Below are positions 26,112 through 34,503 of a stretch of 64,000 nt of DNA, piece by piece. Positions within the stretch are counted from its first letter, which is position 1; the number at the start of each line of letters is the position of its first letter. The translations under genes were made by a program, and so were the position numbers. The notes beneath the pieces were generated by a model that ran no database searches, was not told where the DNA came from, and saw only the letters and a list, made by a program, of their open reading frames with translations. Origin of the DNA: Ornithinibacillus xuwenensis (GTDB taxonomy: Bacteria; Bacillota; Bacilli; Bacillales; Amphibacillaceae); NCBI RefSeq assembly GCF_039614845.1, contig NZ_JBDIML010000001.1, positions 930,001 through 994,000 on the forward strand, read 5' to 3'.

Positions 26112-26143
26112 AACCCTTATTAAGTGACAGGGTTTTATTTTTT
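26110..26143 (+). terminator. Terminator of the spoVA2-type operon
   Basis: AAAACCCT (26110-26117) pairs with AGGGTTTT (26129-26136), then ATTTTTT. It separates SpoVA from the germinant receptor operon. Confidence 0.85.
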
Positions 26144-26214
26144 GTTAACATTACATAATTTTACCTATTTGGTGGAAACGTAAAAGAAAACAATAGCTGG
26201 AGTTGTTGCTCTAT

Positions 26215-27738
26215 ATGTTGAAGAAATTACTCAGAAGGTCTTATAGAAATAAAAAGGTAAATAGTGAAAAATCGTCAGAAGAAGAAATAAAACTAAATGA
26301 ATCCAATATTAATTCTAACCTTAATAAAACCGTTGATTCCTTTAAAACGATATATTCTTACCCTGATAACCAAGATGTTGTATTACGAAACATACATATT
26401 TCCGGATCGAATAAAAAGGCAGCGATTCTTTTCATCAATACCATAACAAATGCAAAGTCCATAGAGGATTATGTGATTAGCCCATTACTTCAAAACCAGG
26501 ATTCCTCGAAACAAATAGATGAAATCATTACCGTTCAATCATTGCAAACCAAAAATAAAATCAGTGAGATTGTTACGCATATTAATAATGGAAATGCTGC
26601 TTTATTTGTTGAAGGTGAAAATAAAGCGTATTTACTTGGTGCTACTAACTTTGAAGGTAGAAATGTAGAAAAAGCAGAAAATGAAAATGTTGTAAAGGGA
26701 TCGAAGGAAGCATTTAATGAAAAATCAGCAACGAATATTTCATTAATACGCAAACGAATTAAAAGTGAAAGTCTTGTAGTAGAGTCCCTAATTATTTCGA
26801 AACGATCAAAAAACGATCTGTTTATCGTGTACGAAAAGGACTTAGTGAATGATAAGTTATTGCAAAACGTCAAAGATAGAGTAAATGCCTTAGATGTTGA
26901 TGCAATTCAAAATCTCAGCTTACTAGAACAACAAATTGAAGAGCGAAAATACTCAATTTTTCCAACAATCTTATACACGGAACGGCCAGATCGTGCTGCT
27001 TCTTTTATTGAGGATGGGTATATCGTATTACTAATGGACAATTCACCAGATTCCTTAGTTCTCCCAGCAACTTTTTGGTCATTTTATCACACATCAGAAG
27101 ATCATTATTTGCGATTTCCTTATGGCAACTTCACTCGATTTTTGCGTATCTTAGCTTTATTTATTTCATTATTTACCTCTTCCCTATATGTAGCAGTAGT
27201 AACCTTTCACGCTGAAATGGTTCCCCCTGACCTGCTATTAGCAATTGCAGCAACACGGGAGAAAGTCCCCTTTCCTGCTGCAATTGAAGTATTTATTATG
27301 GAAATTGCCTTTGAACTTATTAGGGAAGCAGGATTACGCGTCCCAAGCCCAATTGGACCGACCATTGGTATTGTAGGAGCACTTATTTTAGGGCAGGCTG
27401 CCGTTCAGGCAAACATTGTTAGTCCAATCGTTGTTATCATTGTAGCTCTAGGTGGCCTAAGCTCCTTTGCTATTGGTGATATCAGTATGAATTTTACCGT
27501 TCGAATAGGCAGATTATTACTATTGTTTGCTGCTAGTTTCATGGGCCTTTATGGCATAACGGCATTATTTACAATGGCGATCTTTTATATGGTTTCTATT
27601 AAATCCTTTGGTGTTCCATATTTGTCGCCACTAACACCCAATTACAAATCCTCAAAAGATACTATTTTTAGAAGGGTGCTACAGAAAGAAACCTTCAGGC
27701 CTGGCTATTTAAAACCTAAAGATATGACGAAGCGATAA
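26215..27738 (+). CDS. GerA-family germinant receptor A subunit (GerKA-like)
   Basis: A Lys/Arg-rich N-terminal cytoplasmic region leads into the GerA soluble domain and a C-terminal membrane domain with four to five helices (RFPYGNFTRFLRILALFISL, LRVPSPIGPTIGIVGALILG). ATG 26215 is preferred, but TTG codons at 26203 and 26206 also follow the GGAG, so the exact start is uncertain. The receptor sits in the spore inner membrane and detects germinants. It begins a four-gene operon directly after the spoVA2 operon. Confidence 0.92.
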   Translation: MLKKLLRRSYRNKKVNSEKSSEEEIKLNESNINSNLNKTVDSFKTIYSYPDNQDVVLRNIHISGSNKKAAILFINTITNAKSIEDYVISPLLQNQDSSKQIDEIITVQSLQTKNKISEIVTHINNGNAALFVEGENKAYLLGATNFEGRNVEKAENENVVKGSKEAFNEKSATNISLIRKRIKSESLVVESLIISKRSKNDLFIVYEKDLVNDKLLQNVKDRVNALDVDAIQNLSLLEQQIEERKYSIFPTILYTERPDRAASFIEDGYIVLLMDNSPDSLVLPATFWSFYHTSEDHYLRFPYGNFTRFLRILALFISLFTSSLYVAVVTFHAEMVPPDLLLAIAATREKVPFPAAIEVFIMEIAFELIREAGLRVPSPIGPTIGIVGALILGQAAVQANIVSPIVVIIVALGGLSSFAIGDISMNFTVRIGRLLLLFAASFMGLYGITALFTMAIFYMVSIKSFGVPYLSPLTPNYKSSKDTIFRRVLQKETFRPGYLKPKDMTKR

Positions 27739-27749
27739 GGGGAATAAAT

Positions 27750-28859
27750 ATGGAGCAATCTAAGCAATTAATTGGAATAAAAGAATATATTGCTATTGTC
27801 ATATTAATGATTGGTACCAAATTATCCGATGATACACCAGCCATATTATTTGAACAAATTAAAAATGCTGGGTGGATGGCACCGATTATCAATGGGATAA
27901 TAGCAATTATTCCAATTTACTTATTAATGAAGGTAGTTGGAAATTATAAGGATAAAAGCTTAGCCGAAGTAACAGACCATCTATTTGGCAAATTTTTCGG
28001 TTTTATTATTTTGTTTACACTCCTGGTAGTAGCATTTTGTGCCACTATTGTGGATACAGCAATTTATACTGATATTATCGGAACCATGTACTTTACCAAA
28101 ACACCCACTATTATTATCTATGGTATTTTAATTGTGGTATGTGCATATGGCGCAAGAAGAGGCTTTGAACAAATCGGTTCTGCAGCATGGACCGTCTTCC
28201 CGTATTTACAGGTCTCTTTATTATTGGCACTAATTTTATCGATTAGAGAGGGAAATACGGCGTTTTTATTTCCTTTATTTGGCCCTGGACCATGGGAGAT
28301 TGCAAAAGAAAGCTCCCTCAGACTATCAATATACGCTGATTTCTTTTATCTATTTTTATTTTTTCCACTTATTAAAAGCAAAAAGGATTTTATAAAGGGG
28401 ACATGGCTTGGGCTCGTTTTCATTGTTTTGAATATAGCTATTTTCATGACTTGCTTTGTTTTTTTATTTGACTATAAAACTATTATGCAATTGAGTTATC
28501 CCTATCATGAGGTTATACGAACTATATCGATGGGTTTTCTAACGAACATGGAAACATTTTTCTTGCCTTTTTGGTTAATTGCTTCCTTTGTTAGATTCAG
28601 TATTTATTTATATATCAATGCTCTCTTAATCGGACATTTATTTAGGATTCGGCATTTTGAATACTTAATTCCCTCTTTAGCAACACTTATTGTATTTCTT
28701 GGGCTGATCCCGGAGAGCCCTACCTTTACGATTTTTAACTTAAAGGAAAAAATATTATTAATTGCGACACCGCTATTTTTCTTTTTACCCGTTCTGATGT
28801 GGGTCGTTGCAATGTTTAAAGGAGAGTTTAAACATGCAAATAAGAAAAAACGCAAGTAA
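27750..28859 (+). CDS. GerA-family germinant receptor B subunit (GerKB-like)
   Basis: The 369-residue integral membrane protein has about ten helices of the APC/LeuT-like fold (for example IKEYIAIVILMIGTKLSDDT and FGPGPWEIAKESS). B subunits hold the germinant binding pocket. It lies 11 bp after the A subunit and overlaps the C subunit by 26 bp. The ligand cannot be predicted from sequence alone. Confidence 0.92.
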   Translation: MEQSKQLIGIKEYIAIVILMIGTKLSDDTPAILFEQIKNAGWMAPIINGIIAIIPIYLLMKVVGNYKDKSLAEVTDHLFGKFFGFIILFTLLVVAFCATIVDTAIYTDIIGTMYFTKTPTIIIYGILIVVCAYGARRGFEQIGSAAWTVFPYLQVSLLLALILSIREGNTAFLFPLFGPGPWEIAKESSLRLSIYADFFYLFLFFPLIKSKKDFIKGTWLGLVFIVLNIAIFMTCFVFLFDYKTIMQLSYPYHEVIRTISMGFLTNMETFFLPFWLIASFVRFSIYLYINALLIGHLFRIRHFEYLIPSLATLIVFLGLIPESPTFTIFNLKEKILLIATPLFFFLPVLMWVVAMFKGEFKHANKKKRK

Positions 28860-30096
28860 GTTTACCGTTTTTCTATTCATTTTACTTTTCCTATGTGGTT
28901 GCTGGGATCAAAAGGAAGTAGAGGAATTAGCTTACGTAATTGCTGTTGGAATTGATAAAGCAGAGGATCATGAGAATCGTGTGAAGATTAGCTACTTAAT
29001 TGCTAACCCAGAAGCTGGTTCAACAGCAGAAGGTGGTGGTTCCCAAGAACCTCCTAGGGAAATAATTTCATTTGAAGCAGATGACTTCATTTCTTCCAAA
29101 AATTTAGCCAATACGGTTATTACGAAACATGTTACATATGACCTGTTACGGATGATTATAGTTTCCGAGGATTTTGCTCGAGATGAGAATTTTATCAGGT
29201 GGATTTATGACGCAACTAAATCCATGGAGATAAGAAGAGATATTAGGTTATTAGTGTCAAAGGAGGATACTGCTACTTTCTTACAAAATAATAAACCTGT
29301 ACTTGAAACAAGACCACATGAATACTTTGAAAAAATACTCGATATTGGTAATGAAATTGGTACAACTCCTCCATCTGAACTGAACACTTTCTTTCGAATT
29401 ACTGAAGCTGATGCAGATTTATTCTTAGGAATATATGGCACAACCGAGAAAGGCGAAAAAAAAGAGTCTGACGGTGATCCAGACGAGATTACAGCAGGAG
29501 AATTCAAATATGAAGGTGAGACAAATACAACACAATTTGTTGGATCAGCTGTCTTTAAGGAAGGAAAAATGATTGATACACTTACCATCGAAGAAACAAG
29601 ATTATCATATTTATTGAACCCAACATTGAAGCCTGGATTTTTCTTAGGTACATTTCCAGATCCCTTTGATGACAAGTATCGAATTGTTACCCGTATTGAA
29701 GCAAATGGCCCGTTAAAATTTGACATGAAGCTGAATGGTGGTAATAAGCCAAGTATCCATGTGAAAATTCCATTATTACTCGAAGTCATGTCCAATCATA
29801 GTATGACAGACTATCCAAAGGATGCTAAAAAAAGAAAAAAACTGAAAGAGTCGTTAAAAGAAGATATAACGAGAAAGTTTGAGGATTTCGTAAAAAAAAC
29901 ACAGGAAGAATACAAAACAGAGCCCTTCGGATGGTCCTTAATCGCAAGAAAGCAATTCGGCACTATTAAAGCTTGGGAGAATTTTGATTGGATGAAGACT
30001 TACCCAGGTATGAAAATAGAGGTTTCCGTACAGCTTAAACTTGGTAAGTTTGGAAGACAGAGCGACTTACCTAGACTCGAGGAGGTTCGAGATTGA
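28834..30096 (+). CDS. GerA-family germinant receptor C lipoprotein subunit (GerKC-like)
   Basis: The start is at ATG 28834 with AAAGGAGAG seven bases upstream, inside the B gene. The 420-residue lipoprotein has signal and lipobox FLCGC and the GerC hallmark CWDQKEVEELAYVIAVGIDK. It is anchored on the outer side of the spore inner membrane. Its TGA overlaps the TTG start of a fourth small gene. Confidence 0.93.
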   Translation: MQIRKNASKFTVFLFILLFLCGCWDQKEVEELAYVIAVGIDKAEDHENRVKISYLIANPEAGSTAEGGGSQEPPREIISFEADDFISSKNLANTVITKHVTYDLLRMIIVSEDFARDENFIRWIYDATKSMEIRRDIRLLVSKEDTATFLQNNKPVLETRPHEYFEKILDIGNEIGTTPPSELNTFFRITEADADLFLGIYGTTEKGEKKESDGDPDEITAGEFKYEGETNTTQFVGSAVFKEGKMIDTLTIEETRLSYLLNPTLKPGFFLGTFPDPFDDKYRIVTRIEANGPLKFDMKLNGGNKPSIHVKIPLLLEVMSNHSMTDYPKDAKKRKKLKESLKEDITRKFEDFVKKTQEEYKTEPFGWSLIARKQFGTIKAWENFDWMKTYPGMKIEVSVQLKLGKFGRQSDLPRLEEVRD

Positions 30097-30251
30097 AGCT
30101 ACTTATTTGGGCAGTAATGTTAATTATGTTCACGTACACAATTGGCTTCTCCATTACGCTTTGGAAAGAAAAGAGCAGAGCGGGTTCAATAATTGTGTTA
30201 ATCATAGCATTGGCTATCGCCGTATCACCCTTTTTTACAGTATTGAGATAA
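30093..30251 (+). CDS. 52-residue two-helix protein, possible germinant receptor D subunit
   Basis: The TTG at 30093 overlaps the C-subunit stop codon, and GGAGG lies eight bases upstream. The product has two hydrophobic helices (LLIWAVMLIMFTYTIGFSIT and GSIIVLIIALAIAVSPFF) separated by a charged loop KEKSRA. Small two-helix D subunits are known from several Bacillus receptor operons and modulate germination. The operon position and topology support this; sequence similarity was not tested. Confidence 0.7.
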   Translation: MKLLIWAVMLIMFTYTIGFSITLWKEKSRAGSIIVLIIALAIAVSPFFTVLR

Positions 30252-30256
30252 AATTA

Positions 30257-30281
30257 AGGCTTACACAAAATGTGTAAGCCT
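30257..30281. terminator. Terminator between the ger operon and gdh
   Basis: AGGCTTACAC (30257-30266) pairs with GTGTAAGCCT (30272-30281). It lies between convergent stop codons and may serve both. Confidence 0.75.
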
Positions 30282-30287
30282 ATTTGC

Positions 30288-31667
30288 TTAATACAGTTTC
30301 CCTTGTCGATACAGGATTTCAGAAAGCTTCATCACAGCATGTATATAACAATTCTGCCTTAACGGGAAGGGATCACCAAAGAACTGTGGTAAAACAGAAT
30401 CAAAGGTTCCTTTCATTTTACGATAAAGCTTCTCAAATACCTCATCCTCTTTATAAAACTGTGTCTCTCTACCCTGTAACCATTCCAAATAGGATACAAT
30501 GACACCCCCAGCATTCGCTAGAATATCTGGAATGATAATAACACCTTTATCACTTAAATACGCATCCGCTTCCGAAGTAACAGGTGCATTGGCCCCTTCT
30601 ACAATAATGGAGGCCTGTACTTCCTTCATATTCTCTTGATGTACTTGATTCTCTAGTGCAGCTAAAAACAAAACATCCACATCTAATGTTAGCACGTCTT
30701 CACGATTCAGTATTTTTGCATTTACATCTGCTTTTTCTAATTGTTCCTCTGTTAATGGGAGGTCTCCTTTATTAGCAGAAATATATTTTACTAAACCAGG
30801 AATATCAAGCCCATCGGAATTGTGTAATGTTACATTTCGGTCACTCACAGCTACGACTTTATTGTTTAAGTGATTACATTGATATGCTGCCAACGCAGCT
30901 ACAGAGCCTACATTTCCAAAGCCTTGCACCGCAATGGATAATGATTTCTCTTTTAACGCTAGTGCGGTTTTCGCAAACATATTCTCACGCTCAGACAACC
31001 ATTTCTCTTGATCCTGAACAAAGTCATGCATGAGGTAACGGAAGGTGTAATACACACCCTTACCAGTAGCTTCTCTCCGTCCCAGTGACCCACCATTTGC
31101 TACGCTTTTCCCTGTAAAGCTACCTCGATAGGATTCCCCAGGTCGAATGCTCTTATATTCCCCCATCATCCAGTCCATCTCTCGCTCGCCAGTACCGACA
31201 TCAGGTGCTGGAACATCCTTGTCTGGGCCAAGTATATCACTAAAATATTGCACATACTTCTTACAAATTCGGTAGAGATCTTTTTCACTATAATCTCTTG
31301 GATTAATGACAACCCCGCCTTTTCCACCACCAAACGGCACTTCATGCAGGGCATTTTTTAATGTCATAAGTGATGCTAGATTTACTACTTCTTCTTCCTT
31401 AACGGATTCATGGAATCGAATCCCACCTTTATATGGTCCAAGAATATTATTATGTTGGACGCGAAATGCCGGGATTCGAACAACCTGCCCATTCTCAAGT
31501 GTAACGCGAAGATAAGATTTATTCACATGATTGGGAGTGGATAGAATTGAAAGCAACGAAATTGATGCTTTTTTTCTTCTTTCCCCTTTTAATTCCGGTA
31601 AGAATGACTTATCATCCATTAATGCACGTAAGGAATCTTTTACGATATCTACTGTTTGATTTGCCAC
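30288..31667 (-). CDS. Glu/Leu/Phe/Val-family dehydrogenase, probable glutamate dehydrogenase
   Basis: The 459-residue enzyme contains GPYKGGIRFH and PFGGGKGGVV with the catalytic lysine near residue 116, and the Rossmann GFGNVGSVAA. It interconverts glutamate and 2-oxoglutarate plus ammonia. It is about 35 residues longer than B. subtilis RocG/GudB, with extra sequence in the middle (QEKWLSERENMFAKTALALK). The long form and coenzyme preference deserve testing. Confidence 0.85.
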   Translation of the reverse strand: MANQTVDIVKDSLRALMDDKSFLPELKGERRKKASISLLSILSTPNHVNKSYLRVTLENGQVVRIPAFRVQHNNILGPYKGGIRFHESVKEEEVVNLASLMTLKNALHEVPFGGGKGGVVINPRDYSEKDLYRICKKYVQYFSDILGPDKDVPAPDVGTGEREMDWMMGEYKSIRPGESYRGSFTGKSVANGGSLGRREATGKGVYYTFRYLMHDFVQDQEKWLSERENMFAKTALALKEKSLSIAVQGFGNVGSVAALAAYQCNHLNNKVVAVSDRNVTLHNSDGLDIPGLVKYISANKGDLPLTEEQLEKADVNAKILNREDVLTLDVDVLFLAALENQVHQENMKEVQASIIVEGANAPVTSEADAYLSDKGVIIIPDILANAGGVIVSYLEWLQGRETQFYKEDEVFEKLYRKMKGTFDSVLPQFFGDPFPLRQNCYIHAVMKLSEILYRQGKLY

Positions 31668-31749
31668 AATATAACCTCCACCATTATTTTTTACTTTAGT
31701 ATAATTGTAACAAAATCAAATACTTATACCAATTTTGCATGGTTATAAC

Positions 31750-33171
31750 TCACAGGAAAATAACCGCAGCTACTGTCATAACTACTAATCCTAACATTAC
31801 TGGAATAAAGTTTTTCCGTACGAGATCCATAACGGATACACCACAGAAACCTGCAATCGCAATTAATGATGACCATGCAATAATCGTACCTCCACCAGTC
31901 CAAATTGCTCCCATTTGGCCAATTGCTGCTAATGTTTCGGTATCGATTCCATTCGTCTCTAATGATGCAGCCAACGCTCCTGTCAAAGGTAACCCTGAAA
32001 AACCTGAGCCATCCAATCCCGTAATAATTCCTATTACTAAGATGCTAAAAGCTACAAGTAATGCACTTTGTGGCAGAAAATCCTGCGTTGCCTCTACTAA
32101 ACCAAATAAAAACGATGGACCTTCTTCAACACCTAGTATTCCTCCGGCAAAATCACCACTACCTAGGAAGAAGAATCCCGCAATTGGAATTACTGGTCCC
32201 ATTGCTTTAAATGCAAACACAAATCCGTCTGTAATATGGTTTGTAATATAATCTAAAGCATGGTGTTTTCCAAAGGCAATAGTTGACATTAATAGTAATA
32301 TAACTGCAACACCACCAACAAAAGCTGCTCCGTCTCCGCCAATTAATCCACCACTATCAGAAAATAATTTAGAGTACATCATGTAAATGACAACAATCAG
32401 AAGTGTAAGTGGCACTACTACCGCAAATGTTTTACTCCACCTTGATAGATTTGATGTTTTTGCCTCATTATTCGAGCTCTCTATTGAATTCAATGTTTGT
32501 AACTCTGTTTCATTTTGTGGGTCATCTTTCGAACGAATGGTTTTCCGGTACATAAAATATGCGAGTAGAATTGCTACTCCACCAGCAATTACGGATAGAA
32601 CTAGTGCTTTATCTGCCACTGCACCAGCATTAACTCCTGCTGAAGCTGCTGACAGACTTGGAGCAACCTGCACAATATAGTCTGAGGATAATGCCATCCC
32701 CTGCCCTGCCAAAGCAATTGCAACAGCAGCAGTAATGGCAGGTAAACCAGCCCTTACAGCAGCAGGTACAAGAAGTGCACAAATTAATGGAACGGCTGGT
32801 GTTGGCCAAAAGAATAAGGAGATTACAAAAGTAACACCTACTAAAACAAAAAACGAAATATGCCCATTAACCATCACCTTTTGTATTGGTTGAATCATCC
32901 GGACATCTGCGCCCAAATCCTTTAACGAATTTAACAGAGCAAGCATAAATGTAATAATTAAAAAGATACTAAACAATTCTTGTGCCGCTATCAGATTGGC
33001 ATTAAAAATTGCGGTGAACCCATCAATAATATTTCCGTTATAAACCGAAGCAATAATAAATGTTCCTAGCAATGTGGGAAGTACGACACCTTTTCGAAAA
33101 ATCATCGTGACGATAATAACGAGTGTAAAGAATCCGTATAACCAATGGGCAAATGTAAGCTCCACATTCAT
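31750..33171 (-). CDS. Ion-transporter-superfamily permease, substrate unknown
   Basis: The 473-residue protein has about 12 to 13 hydrophobic segments with hairpin-like SWPTPAVPLIC and GLDGSGFSGLPLTGALAA motifs typical of secondary carriers of the IT superfamily (citrate, C4-dicarboxylate or Na+/H+ types). It is monocistronic, upstream of and codirectional with gdh. An organic acid or amino acid anion is a reasonable guess but is not shown by sequence. Confidence 0.7.
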   Translation of the reverse strand: MNVELTFAHWLYGFFTLVIIVTMIFRKGVVLPTLLGTFIIASVYNGNIIDGFTAIFNANLIAAQELFSIFLIITFMLALLNSLKDLGADVRMIQPIQKVMVNGHISFFVLVGVTFVISLFFWPTPAVPLICALLVPAAVRAGLPAITAAVAIALAGQGMALSSDYIVQVAPSLSAASAGVNAGAVADKALVLSVIAGGVAILLAYFMYRKTIRSKDDPQNETELQTLNSIESSNNEAKTSNLSRWSKTFAVVVPLTLLIVVIYMMYSKLFSDSGGLIGGDGAAFVGGVAVILLLMSTIAFGKHHALDYITNHITDGFVFAFKAMGPVIPIAGFFFLGSGDFAGGILGVEEGPSFLFGLVEATQDFLPQSALLVAFSILVIGIITGLDGSGFSGLPLTGALAASLETNGIDTETLAAIGQMGAIWTGGGTIIAWSSLIAIAGFCGVSVMDLVRKNFIPVMLGLVVMTVAAVIFL

Positions 33172-33444
33172 CTTCCTTTCTTTACCGTTGTGCTATAGCC
33201 TATGCGTGAACAATCATAGCGGTGAAAGGGAGATGTACGATAATGTAGTTTCTGCTTCTATATTTGAAAGAGGTTTGTATTACGGTGATCATCTAATGAT
33301 TTATTATTAAGATTGCTAGAATTAATTTATGTAAGGCGGAGTTTATTACTTATCTGGATGGGAGATAGCGGATGTTGATGTAAAAGCAATTGAATCGAAA
33401 GCCAGTAGACTTAGTATTTACAGTCCAGTCTTCTATAGTTTCTA
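33172..33444. other. Gap without an intact gene; possible decayed coding remnants
   Basis: No complete gene with a good ribosome binding site is visible. Short plus-strand frames resemble coding sequence, such as one ending FERGLYYGDHLMIYY near 33300 and one ending YSFYYSFSAHS near 33470, but they are disconnected. They could be remnants of a lost gene; this is weak. Confidence 0.3.
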
Positions 33445-33567
33445 TTATAGTTTCTCTGCGCATTCATGACAGTGGATAACACCGTTCTCATATACACCGT
33501 CTAGAAATCCGTTTTCACAAAAAACATTCTTCTTACAAGTAGTGCACTGACCAACTAATTCTTTCAT
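33445..33567 (-). CDS. 40-residue zinc-ribbon-like protein
   Basis: The product opens MKELVGQCTTCKKNVFCENG and ends VIHCHECAEKL. CxxC pairs at 8/11 and 33/36 with extra Cys17, His32 and His34 suggest one bound zinc. AGAGGTGA lies five bases before the ATG. It lies alone in a 484-bp gap. I do not know the family. It may be a small nucleic-acid or partner-binding zinc protein (inference). Confidence 0.6.
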   Translation of the reverse strand: MKELVGQCTTCKKNVFCENGFLDGVYENGVIHCHECAEKL

Positions 33568-33605
33568 TTACTTCACCTCTTATCTCCATTATAAAAGAAA
33601 TCCAA

Positions 33606-33641
33606 AAAAGGGTAACCTCTTTTTAAGAGATTACCCTTTTG
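33606..33641 (-). terminator. Terminator of thiT
   Basis: AAAGGGTAA and TTACCCTTT arms extend through CTCTT/AAGAG with one mismatch, and the minus strand runs into TTTTTT. Confidence 0.85.
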
Positions 33642-33655
33642 TGAGCGGAAAATAA

Positions 33656-34219
33656 TTATGCTGATTGTAGTAGTGTTTTTGGTTGTTTGATAAATAAAAT
33701 GAAAACGACAATGGTTGTGATAATAAATGAAGGTAACATGTAAGAACCGTTATATATTAAAGAATATAACCATAGCGCTTGACCTTCTGGTGCATATTCT
33801 GCCCAGAAAACGATACCCGCATAAAAGTGAGCTAAAAACCTTAGCGCCGTGCCGAGAAATACTCCTAGCGTTATATAGACGAAACGTTTCCCTACTTTAC
33901 CATCTTTAATTGCTTGCTGTACATGTCTAGCAAAAATACCAGCTACTCCTAGTGCCGCAAATGCAAAGCAGTATTCAATAAATGCTTGTAAAGGCGTCTT
34001 AATATCAGGACCGAAAGCTAATTGAAGTGCTCCCCAGATAAATCCTGTTAATAGTCCTCCCTTTAATCCCCAACGAAAAGCAACGATAAATACTGGTATC
34101 ATAGCAAAAGAAATTGATCCACCGTTAGGCATTTGAATAGATGGAATAAAATCTAATAATAAAGCTAAAGCTGCGAAGATTGCCACTTCAACCATGAACA
34201 ATGTGCGTTTTGAACTCAC
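33656..34219 (-). CDS. thiT: Thiamine ECF transporter S component
   Basis: The 187-residue protein has six membrane helices. The thiamine-binding family segment PNGGSISFAMIPVFIVAFRW is present near residues 31-50, and later TALRFLAHFYAGIVFWAEYA. It starts at GTG behind GGGGAGG. ThiT captures thiamine and works with the shared EcfAA'T module, which is not in the window. The TPP riboswitch directly upstream confirms the substrate. Confidence 0.95.
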   Translation of the reverse strand: MSSKRTLFMVEVAIFAALALLLDFIPSIQMPNGGSISFAMIPVFIVAFRWGLKGGLLTGFIWGALQLAFGPDIKTPLQAFIEYCFAFAALGVAGIFARHVQQAIKDGKVGKRFVYITLGVFLGTALRFLAHFYAGIVFWAEYAPEGQALWLYSLIYNGSYMLPSFIITTIVVFILFIKQPKTLLQSA

Positions 34220-34271
34220 ATCAATTCCTCCCCTGTTGTAATCTAAAAATCTACTAATAGATTTTCAAACA

Positions 34272-34328
34272 CAAAAAAAGCAATGCCAAGGGGAAGCTTC
34301 CTGATGGGGAATTCCGCTCACATTGCCT
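34272..34328 (-). terminator. Expression-platform terminator of the TPP riboswitch
   Basis: GCAATG and CATTGC arms (34280-34285 and 34321-34326) enclose a structured loop and are followed on the minus strand by TTTTTTT. It lies between the aptamer and thiT, so ligand binding should stop transcription. Confidence 0.85.
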
Positions 34329-34344
34329 TTCATATCCATCAAAA

Positions 34345-34438
34345 AAGCCACCATCCCTACGCTAGTACTAACTAACAGGTTCTAAGGGTCTGAACATGTT
34401 CTGTTCACTCTCAGCCATTTGGCTCCCCCTGTGGGCTT
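34345..34438 (-). ncRNA. TPP riboswitch (THI-box) controlling thiT
   Basis: The minus strand shows the conserved blocks CACAGGGGGAGCC, GGCTGAGAG, AGACCCTTAGAACCTG and AGCGTAGGGA in order. P1 is formed by AAGCC (34434-34438) and GGCTT (34345-34349) with a bulge. This is the standard THI element. It turns thiT off when thiamine pyrophosphate is plentiful. Confidence 0.96.
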
Positions 34439-34503
34439 ATTCATTCACTTTTTTTGTTAACGCTATTGTATATTACTTTTCCAATTCTTGCAAGATTATC
34501 CGT

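Noticed and set aside
29205..29795. 196-codon minus-strand frame
   Set aside because: It is antisense inside the germinant receptor C gene, with no ribosome binding site and a shadow-like composition.
22415..30251. Spore operons as part of a Tn1546-like transposon
   Set aside because: The gene content fits the known mobile element, but no transposase, resolvase or terminal inverted repeat was seen in or near it.
31739..32251. 170-codon plus-strand frame
   Set aside because: It is antisense to the well-supported permease gene and low in complexity (Pro, Ile, Asn, Ser rich).
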